From assembly GCA_030248065.1 (NCBI GenBank), contig JASAMV010000851.1:43266-107265 (forward strand): a stretch of DNA of 64,000 bases, read 5' to 3'. This DNA is from Rhynchonema sp. JSB1_4 (Eukaryota > Nematoda > Chromadorea > Monhysterida > Xyalidae). The translations under genes were made by a program, and so were the position numbers. Below the pieces are notes generated by a model. The model made no database searches. It saw only the letters and a list, made by a program, of their open reading frames with translations, and had not been told where the DNA came from. Every line of letters starts with the position of its first letter. The first letter of the stretch is position 1. This document shows positions 56,490 to 64,000 of the stretch, in pieces.

Positions 56490-58856
56490 TAACATGGTAG
56501 TATTGCGTACATTATCCTGTATGCATCCACACCGTTTTTTAAAGGTGCGAAACGGAACAAATGCAACGTTCACCGAAGTACTAAGGTGGGTCATGGGGAC
56601 AAACAAATCACGGATGAGTATTTGGCCACTGTGCCAAATCTAATCACCTGCTCTATTTTTGTTTCGCGCCAGACAGACGGAAACAAAGTCAGGTTGGGTG
56701 TGAATAATACACGAGCACAGCATATGCTCAACTTGCACGCATCGGGCCCGTCCGTGCGGTTTCGGTGCACTGACAAAAGTTGGAACCCCCGAAAGTTCTA
56801 GGCACACAGGCCCAGGAGACCAAGGCAGGCACATTTCTACTGACGGGCGTTTCAGGTGATGATGATACGTGGATGAGGGATAATATGCCACCAACGTAAT
56901 GCATACCCAAGCCCATGGACACGACACCACGAGCATTATCTGCTAGTGTATCAGACGACTTCAATCAATGAACAGCAGCAGCATCCGTATAGCTCCAAAC
57001 AGCTATACCATGTTGATTATGACGAACAATAGCACCAAAAGGTACCTGCACTGCTAATCGGTCCTTCACTCACACACCTGTTCGGCTCATCCGGATCATG
57101 AAAACGAGAACCAGAACTGCAACTAAGCATGAACTTGGTTAAAAAAAGATGGTCCGTCCGCGCACCTGTTGTCACAGGTTTGGTACACGGCCGGTGCCGT
57201 AATATAATGTGCATGTCGTATACCATATGACTGGTTTGGCTTAGTTATTGTTGTTAGCTGTGGCCAAACACACGACCGAAGAACAATAAGGCGCCATTGC
57301 TGTTTTTCGCTTGGCGCATATGCACGACCATGCTGGTTTTACGAGTCAGCGCAAAACACATACACTGTCGCTTTTCAGGCCCTTCAAGAACCCTCGTATG
57401 GAATGGTTATTTTCGGTTGCCGAGGCCTTCGGGGACACGGCGCTGTGCAAAAATTAGCAGTTTTGAAAATCTATTATTATACGGCATAAACTATATGTAT
57501 GTAATGGAGCTGGGTTGACCGGATGGTAGAATGCAGCAAACAAGGTTCATCCGCACATGTTGAAGCGGGGTGCTACATAGTGTGCACGTTGATAAAGCGC
57601 AGGTAATCATACCGCACACTACGAGGTCTGGTACATCCGGGAGTGGCAGGAGCACCAAAACAAAGTTTCGTAGTTTGCTCATCATGACGAGCTCAGTGCC
57701 AGTAAACAGGCACAGAAAGTTTATGCAGAGCGGCATCTTTTACTTGTAGAAGGTGTGTATACGAAAAAGCGTGTATTTACGGGCAGCCATATGCAGTTGA
57801 TACACGTTCGCGGCAATTAAAAAAAGTTGTGGCAGGAAACAACCTGCCGGAATTTTTCACCTCACTGGCATGTATGTACACATTCTGCTTGAATGCAGTG
57901 TGTATTTTGTCATGCTGCGTTCAAGCGAGGGTGGTGAGAAGCACTTTCAAATAAGGCCAGTGTCGAATACGTTATCTAAACCACCGAGGGCTGAGAGAGA
58001 AACTCTTTTTACTTTACAAACCCCAATGGTTCCATTTGGGAGTGATCGCTACGGTCAAAAAGTCTGGTTCCCCAAATTTCCTTTCAGGGCCCCATGAAGA
58101 TCAAATGGGACACTCCGGTAGCGTTCATGACCCTGTTTCGTACCGTGCGAGTAATTTTAGGCAGTTGTTCACTTCTACAGCTACTGGCATAGAAACAGAC
58201 CCAAGTACTATGACACAAAATGTAGCCATGACAAAAAATACTTATGGCCAGTAGCTGAAGTTGAGCAACAACTAAGCTGCGTGCGATATACAGGCAATCG
58301 CAAGCTCAAAGAAAGGCGTTGCGGAAGTGATGAAATGACGCTTCTAAATCTGACCGTTCACGCACACGCAAGAAATTGTGATCGTGTGCGTGTGAAGGTG
58401 AAATTTAGTTAAAATCCTATGAATATAAACAGCAGGAAAAACTGGCTAAACGCAGCCATGCGTGAATGTTAATTATCGTCGAATCCCATAAACATGCCTC
58501 ATCCTGCATCAACCTGAACTTTCATTTTTTTTAAATCGTGGTTGCTCACAAACTACGGCGTTGTATGGCAACCGAGGGCCAAAATACAAGCATGTGAAAG
58601 TGCTGAGGCATGTTTTCAGAGATGTTTTGTCAGTTTTTAGCAAAACAAGTCTGATCGCTAATTAAGCGTGTATTGTACTACACGTATTTGTGCAAAGTGA
58701 TATCCGTTTTTCCCTTGGTCAAACTGAATGATGGCACGCTCAACTCCACATATATACATTAAACACTGAAAATTAATCGGGGCTGCACGCACGCACTTGC
58801 TTGTGGCTCATCCGATCTTTATGATACAACAGATAAATTACCGTAATGGCATGAGA

Positions 58857-58953
58857 TTAGGAGATGTACAGAATCTGGCCAGAACGCACTTCGCTGGCAT
58901 CAAAAGGTCGGAGCAGATCGCAGTTCAGTTTGACTTGCGGCTTCAAAATATGC
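58857..58953 (-). CDS. Candidate terminal exon of an unidentified gene
   Basis: After an acceptor TGATACACAG the minus strand opens a 32-codon frame (HILKPQVKLNCDLL, then RPFDASEVRSGQILYIS) ending at TAA. Amino-acid use is well balanced, unlike the surrounding DNA, and exon phase would be 2. I recognise no family and no partner exon, so this could be the end of a gene whose other exons lie further right, or chance. Confidence 0.3.
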
Positions 58954-60730
58954 CTGTGTATCAATACATGTGAAGCAGCAGGTGCATGGGCAGGCAGAAA
59001 ATGTGTTGCGCGTCATGCATAGACGCAGGTGGCCAGCAACTGATGTTTCACAGATATAAAGCTCGTAGCAAGGCCAAAGCTGAAGGTCAGGCTCATAGGC
59101 TTAACCCAGGTATTGCATATGTATAACTCAAACTTAGGCACATGTTTGGGGTCAGGATTGAGTCTGAAGGGCAACCCAAATCTAAACTACGGTTTTGGGA
59201 TTTGGGGCGTACATTACCATACCTCTGACACCTTGATACAAATTCAGAGTCACACTCACTCTCACCAAAAGCCAACACAGCAGCCAGCAAAGTGCATTGC
59301 CGACCGGTCTCGTGCGAATGATGTTGGGAAGTTGGCTGCCGCAAGCGTCACGGCCATGGTGACTTTTATGTCCATTTATGAAAAAATAGCGATATTGATG
59401 ACTGGCAATAAAGGATATTTTTTGGAAAACTGGGATGAAGAGTGAAATGGAAACGTTTGAGTTTGTTACTCTTTCTCTGTCCGCCAACAACCGGATGGTT
59501 TAGACCCAACTTACATATGTGAGGTTTTTTTGGGAACCTTGGTGGTCGCACTTGCAAGAAGATGATAATTGCCTTTTCTGATTCAAGCCAAAAACCCGGC
59601 AAACGCCAAATAACTATGATTTGGCACTGCTGCGCTTCGGTCACCCAACGTGATTTGGAAAGTGTGCGTCGTCGGCACATGGGTTTGGGCTTGCCTAAAC
59701 CCAAGCCCAACCAACAGCCTAAGCTTAAGCCTAATCGCAAGCCTAAGCCTTAGCCTGAATGGAGCCTGGAAGCTGGAAAAGTCCTAAAGTATGATGGTTA
59801 GCCCAAGCGTGGCAGTGCCCCATATACTTTTTTCAATTATGGAGCAAGTTCGGGCAAAATAGTGGACTTTGTAGGCGCCTCTCTAAAATCGAGACTTGCC
59901 TGTACACAGGCTAAGTACAGTACAGTACAGTACTTGCGTGCAATCTTTTGAAAGTCCATACACCAGCATGTGGAAGCCACTTTGCGGACCGAAGATTGTC
60001 GATGGGCGTGGAGAGTTGGTCCTTTACGTCTGTCAGGAAAACTATGCGGTACCAAAATGGCACATTCAGTACTCAGTCTGCCAAATAACAAGTCCAGCAA
60101 AGTTTCATTTTTTATGTTTGACTACCATGTATAAAAATGGATGTCTGCGTTTTATGTTTACTCAATGTGCATTGGCTGCTGTGTGTGCTATAACTTCGAT
60201 GAAAAAGAGACCACAATGAGCGAATTCAGCTTGCGTGAGCCTTTTATGTGTGTCCGTAACGAACATTATGGTCAACTAAACAAAAGTGCAGCTTCGTGTT
60301 CATGCCAAAGCTGCATGGACACTGACAATCTACACCTCAATCAAGCTGCAGGGAGCTATACCTGTACTTACAGCATATCAAGCTGACAAAAAAGCGAAAT
60401 ACTGGCCCACTGAGGGGCGAGGGCGCAATTTTCAGCATTCAGGATGTAATTTTGCTCCCTAGGTAGGTCACGGTTTTATGGAACGACAGGGTCACCACGG
60501 CAATTTCCACAGCAAGTTCCTGTAGTAGCTGGGGATAACAAAAGCAGCCAGGAAAATTGCCAAAAATTGCCTACTTTTTTGCGTTCTGACTTTCTGCAGT
60601 GTTGTTGCTGTTGGTGTTTTTGTGTTGTGCTAATTTTCACATGCGATAACGGCATCGGTTAACCAGCAAAGATTTGGAGATGCAAACACGCATCAAGAGA
60701 TGAGAATATCGGCTTCTTCAGTTATAGCAA

Positions 60731-60958
60731 ATTTCTAAATTCGCTGCCCCACAATAAAGTACGCCCCATAGTTAATGTCAAGTTCTAAACCCGAACGCGA
60801 ACCACGCGCAGTTCTGAAACACTGTGTACAGCTGCCTGGCTGGCTGGTAGGCTCCACGTGGGCCTGCTGCCCAAATGTTTCAAAAGTTAATTTTTGGGTT
60901 TAGAACTTGACATTAACTATGAGGCGCATTTCACTGTGCGGCAGCGAATTTAGAAATT
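60731..60958. mobile_element. MITE with AATTTCTAAATTCGCTGCC termini
   Basis: About 228 bp. The terminal AATTTCTAAATTCGCTGCC is reverse-complemented at the right end. The arms continue through TAGTTAATGTCAAGTTCTAA and its inverse for about 70 bp. No coding sequence. Confidence 0.87.
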
Positions 60959-62210
60959 CACCATACCTCATTGAAATGTATTGAAGTTAGAAAAACGTGC
61001 ACCAGATCACAAGTCTTCGGTTTTGGGTTGGGGAGCCGACAGTCGATAAGGCTGACTTTGAATTGCCTAATTTTCTTCAACTCAACCATTGGATTAGTTC
61101 CAAATCGAAACAGAATCGGATAATAGTCCATTTTTTCACGATTATGTCGTTATCATTCGCCGATGACTCTGGCAATCACATTGGGCCACAGCCATGGTGT
61201 GTTCATGTGGTGTGGGTTGGTTAAAACTAAATTAGCGGGTGCACATGGGACAAAGAATGAGTGGCAGGCAAAAGCAATAGGTGTTACCAGAGTCTACTAC
61301 TTCTTGACTTCCACGGTCCTGACTGGGAGTGTACCCTAACTGGCACAAACAACACCGAACTTTTGACGCAGCTCACTTAATGTTGCCCCTGACACAAATT
61401 CAACCACACAGATACAGCGCACAGCAGCTATTTATTTATACGATCGCAACGTTCGCGGATAGGATTACAACATTGGTGCTCTCATTGCGGATTGCTAACA
61501 CGGCCACAAATTTTGTGCACAAGGTCCACCGAAAGTTTACTCATGGATTATCGCTGATCTGCAGGTTGTAGCGCAGACGCAACGGCAACAGGCCTGTTCG
61601 TTTAGAATTATTGGTCACATTGGCTGAGCCATTGATCCTGCCACAAAGCCTCACAATAACTTGTAAGGAAAGATGTAAGCTTTTAACAAGCGGCTCTTTT
61701 GAGGCACGGCAAACTTTTCGGCTTTTTCGTGCGAAAACGTTGGGAAAACAATGTTGAACCACTGTTCACATGCTGCATCGCTAAGGCTCGTAACTGAAGA
61801 AATCCAGCAAATCATCGTTTTCTCTTTCATTCATTTTCATTTCGTCGTTCATTTCATTTGGGTTTGGGTTGGGTTGGCGGTTGGGTTGAGTTTTGGGGAA
61901 GATTGACCAAAACCGGGTCCGTTTTTTGGACCGAAAATAAATTTCCGTGAAAAAACGGGGGAAAAAACCGAACAAAATTTTTTCCTATTTTTGCCAAAGA
62001 ATGACGTGGTCCGGGCCGGGGGTCGGCCCGGCCCGGCCCGATTTTTTCCGCCCGACTTTTTCTGATGATACCGTAAAAACCTAAATACAGCCCCCCGGAA
62101 TAGAGCCCCCCGTAATACAGCCCCCCAAAAAGGGGTCAGTGAATTAATAGAGCCCCCCCGGAATAGAACCCCCCCGGAATAGAGCCCCCCTAAGTAACAT
62201 TACCTATATG
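60959..62210. other. Intergenic region, no gene recognised
   Basis: Short frames at 60997-61224 and 61329-61571 lack similarity and splice context. From 62015 come GGCCCGGCCCGG and AATACAGCCCCCC repeats, the latter related to the element at 19951-20323. Confidence 0.4.
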
Positions 62211-62606
62211 CAGTGTAGTTCCTGGGGGGGGAGGGGGGGTCCCCCCCCCTAAGGTACACTAACCGCCGCGACCAAGGTACACTAGTACACTAACCGCCGC
62301 GTCAGGTACACTAACCGCCTCAATTTTTGCCTAAAATCGGCATTTTTAGGCCTAAAATGGGCATTTTTAGGCCTAAAATGGGTGATTTTTAGGTCAATGA
62401 TGTCAAAAGTCGCCAAAATACCCTTTTTATGGAGAATTTTTTCCAAAAAGGGGCAAAAATTGGTCAAATTTTCTACCTCAAAAAGTGACTTTTTCCTGAA
62501 TTTGGGCCTTCCCCCCCCCTTCCCCCCCCCCAGGGAGGTACACTAACCGCCGCACGGAAAAAAGGGGTAGGTACACTAACCGCCGCGCCGGACCAGGAAC
62601 TACACT
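62211..62606. mobile_element. hAT-like element (CAGTGTAGTTCCTGG family) with CCTATATG duplication
   Basis: The termini CAGTGTAGTTCCTGG and CCAGGAACTACACTG are flanked exactly by CCTATATG on both sides (62203-62210 and 62607-62614). The interior carries GTACACTAACCGCCGC repeats near each end and the TTTAGGCCTAAAATGGG block. Confidence 0.92.
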
Positions 62607-62904
62607 GCCTATATGCCAGAGGTCGCAATCGCCGGCCCGGCCCGAGCCCCCAAATTCAAATTCAAATTCAAATTTTATCTGTAAGCTCACGCAAAGACCT
62701 TCAGGAGATCCGGCAAACACCTAAAAAAGAGACATATCAGTAAATAGCACACAAAATTATAATCATGAATGATCAAACGACAAAACGTACCGGAGAGATT
62801 CAAAAACAACAAACAACACAGCAACGGCAGGCGATAAATCAGCGATTGATGGCGAACACGAGATGATAACAGATGTCAACAAAATTGATGATGACCTGAA
62901 AGCA

Positions 62905-63602
62905 GCAACCCAGTGACTGAGGGGATCAGTCAACGACAGCTGAGAATTTTGATGAAATGTGGCAAGAAACTACGTCTCGACCACGTGAGTTTAGTTTAGT
63001 TTTAAAGGCCGCAATTGAGGCAGCAGAGACGACGTCCTCTGGGAGCCTGTTCCAGAGGTCCACGACACGATAGGCCCAGTACCCGGACAAGTCTGCACCC
63101 GCGCCATGGACTCGACACAAACCGTGGGAGTGCCCTCGGGTTGGGCGGCCGGTGTCACGAGATGGAAAGAAGGATTCCTTGGTTACCCCAGGTATGTGAC
63201 CGTGAATGACCTTGTACACAAGCACAAGATCGTTCACGGTCCGGCGATAAATTAGGGGGTCTAAATTTAGGGCATGCAAACGCTGTTGATAAGACAGTGT
63301 CTGCATGCCAGGTAAATAGTAGGTGAACCGACGTTGAATTTTTTCAACGTTTTTAGCTAAAGTGACATTTTGAGGGGACCAAATGGACATGGAGAATTCC
63401 AGCAATGGGCGAACATAAGCCAAGTATAGTTTTCTGAGGAAATCGAGATTTCGACTGTGGAAGTTTCGGCGGATGGTCTTCTCCATTCTACTGGCGTCAG
63501 CCACAATTTTACCAATATGTGATTCAAATTTCAAGTTTTGTTGGTCTATTAGGACACCCAAGTCCCGGACATGGGGTGGTGAAATAATTTGCTCATTCCC
63601 AC
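62905..63602 (-). mobile_element. Second copy of the non-LTR retrotransposon 3' fragment (inverted)
   Basis: The minus-strand frame from 63602 to the stop at 62926 reads the same polypeptide as 28808-29484, with two differences visible by eye (PQNVT for PQHVT and HSHGL for HSHSL). Such closeness means recent copying or segmental duplication. The right edge is interrupted by the hAT-like element at 63603-63999; the rest of the ORF, if present, lies beyond the window. Confidence 0.9.
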
Positions 63603-63999
63603 CAGTGTAGTTCCTGGTCCGGCGCGGCGGTTAGTGTACCTACCCCTTTTTTCCGTGCGGCGGTTAGTGTACCTCCCGGGGGGGGGGACGGGGGGGGAAG
63701 ACCCAAATTCAGGAAAAAGTCACTTTTTGAGGTAGAAAATTTGACCGATTTTTTGCCCTTTTTGGAAAAAATTCTCCATAAAAAGGGTATTTTGGCGACT
63801 TTTGACAACATTGACCTAAAAATTACCCATTTTAGGCCTAAAAATGCCCATTTTAGGCCTATAATTGCTTATTTTAGGCAAAAATTGAGGCGGTTAGTGT
63901 ACCGGGCGCGGCGGTTAGTGTACTAGTGTACCTTGGTCGCGGCGGTTAGTGTACCTTAGGGGGGGGGGACCCCCCCCCCTCCCCCCAGGAACTACACTG
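63603..63999. mobile_element. hAT-like element (CAGTGTAGTTCCTGG family) inserted in the retrotransposon fragment
   Basis: Complete termini at 63603 and 63999. The left flank is ATTCCCAC (63595-63602); the window ends one base after the element, and that base (A) fits the expected duplication. The interior closely matches 24846-25234. Confidence 0.87.
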
Positions 64000-64000
64000 A

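Larger units (their letters stand above)
55704..60730. other. Region upstream of otoferlin, largely without recognised genes
   Basis: It should carry the otoferlin promoter and any 5' untranslated exon. Apart from the MITE at 56216-56489, a candidate exon at 58857-58953 and a GCCTAA-type tract at 59690-59755, nothing is recognised. A TACAG microsatellite lies at 59915-59934. At 55981-55994 and 56060-56072 the words GTCGTCAAATCAAG and GTGATTTGACGAC form a small inverted repeat. Confidence 0.4.

Overview
This is a eukaryotic, animal nuclear window. Five split genes can be read exon by exon from splice sites, phase and protein similarity. Acceptors are mostly TTTCAG/TTGCAG, often preceded by ATG, most introns are short, and the intergenic and intronic space is packed with small transposons. 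A nematode or other ecdysozoan is the best guess, with modest confidence: the ionotropic receptor resembles nematode IR-like channels, acceptors are TTTCAG-type, and degenerate GCCTAA (TTAGGC, the nematode telomere hexamer) tracts are scattered about.

Layout. 1-5.2 kb: head-to-tail and inverted copies of a ~727-bp repeat, a tRNA-like relic and foldback repeats. 5.26-8.06 kb (+): an ionotropic glutamate receptor-like channel in seven exons. 9.6-19.04 kb (-): a 4E-T (EIF4ENIF1) gene in 23 exons, with two large transposon-bearing introns. 20.4-24.6 kb (-): a complete seven-exon borealin (CDCA8) gene, the chromosomal passenger complex subunit. 24.8-31.4 kb: a graveyard of nested hAT-like non-autonomous elements and a non-LTR retrotransposon fragment. 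32.2-34.9 kb (+): an hnRNP A/B-type protein with two RRMs and a Gly/Gln-rich tail. 37.2-55.7 kb (-): an otoferlin-type ferlin with at least 47 readable exons, from C2A to the C-terminal membrane anchor. 55.7-64 kb: mostly MITEs, ending with an inverted copy of the retrotransposon fragment that carries a hAT-like insertion.

The genes do not form an operon. They run as convergent or tandem neighbours: IR with 4E-T convergent, hnRNP with otoferlin convergent, 4E-T and borealin tandem. Between them they cover neuronal sensing (IR), translational repression/P-bodies (4E-T), mitosis (borealin), RNA processing (hnRNP) and Ca2+-triggered membrane fusion (otoferlin). Exon joins were checked by hand for phase. 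Where a join is ambiguous or an exon is missing, the entry says so.

The most interesting material is transposon archaeology. Several hAT-like elements have exact or near-exact 8-bp target duplications and sit inside each other. One palindrome preserves the empty site of a nested MITE on its other arm. One MITE lies directly on an otoferlin 5' splice site and supplies most of it.
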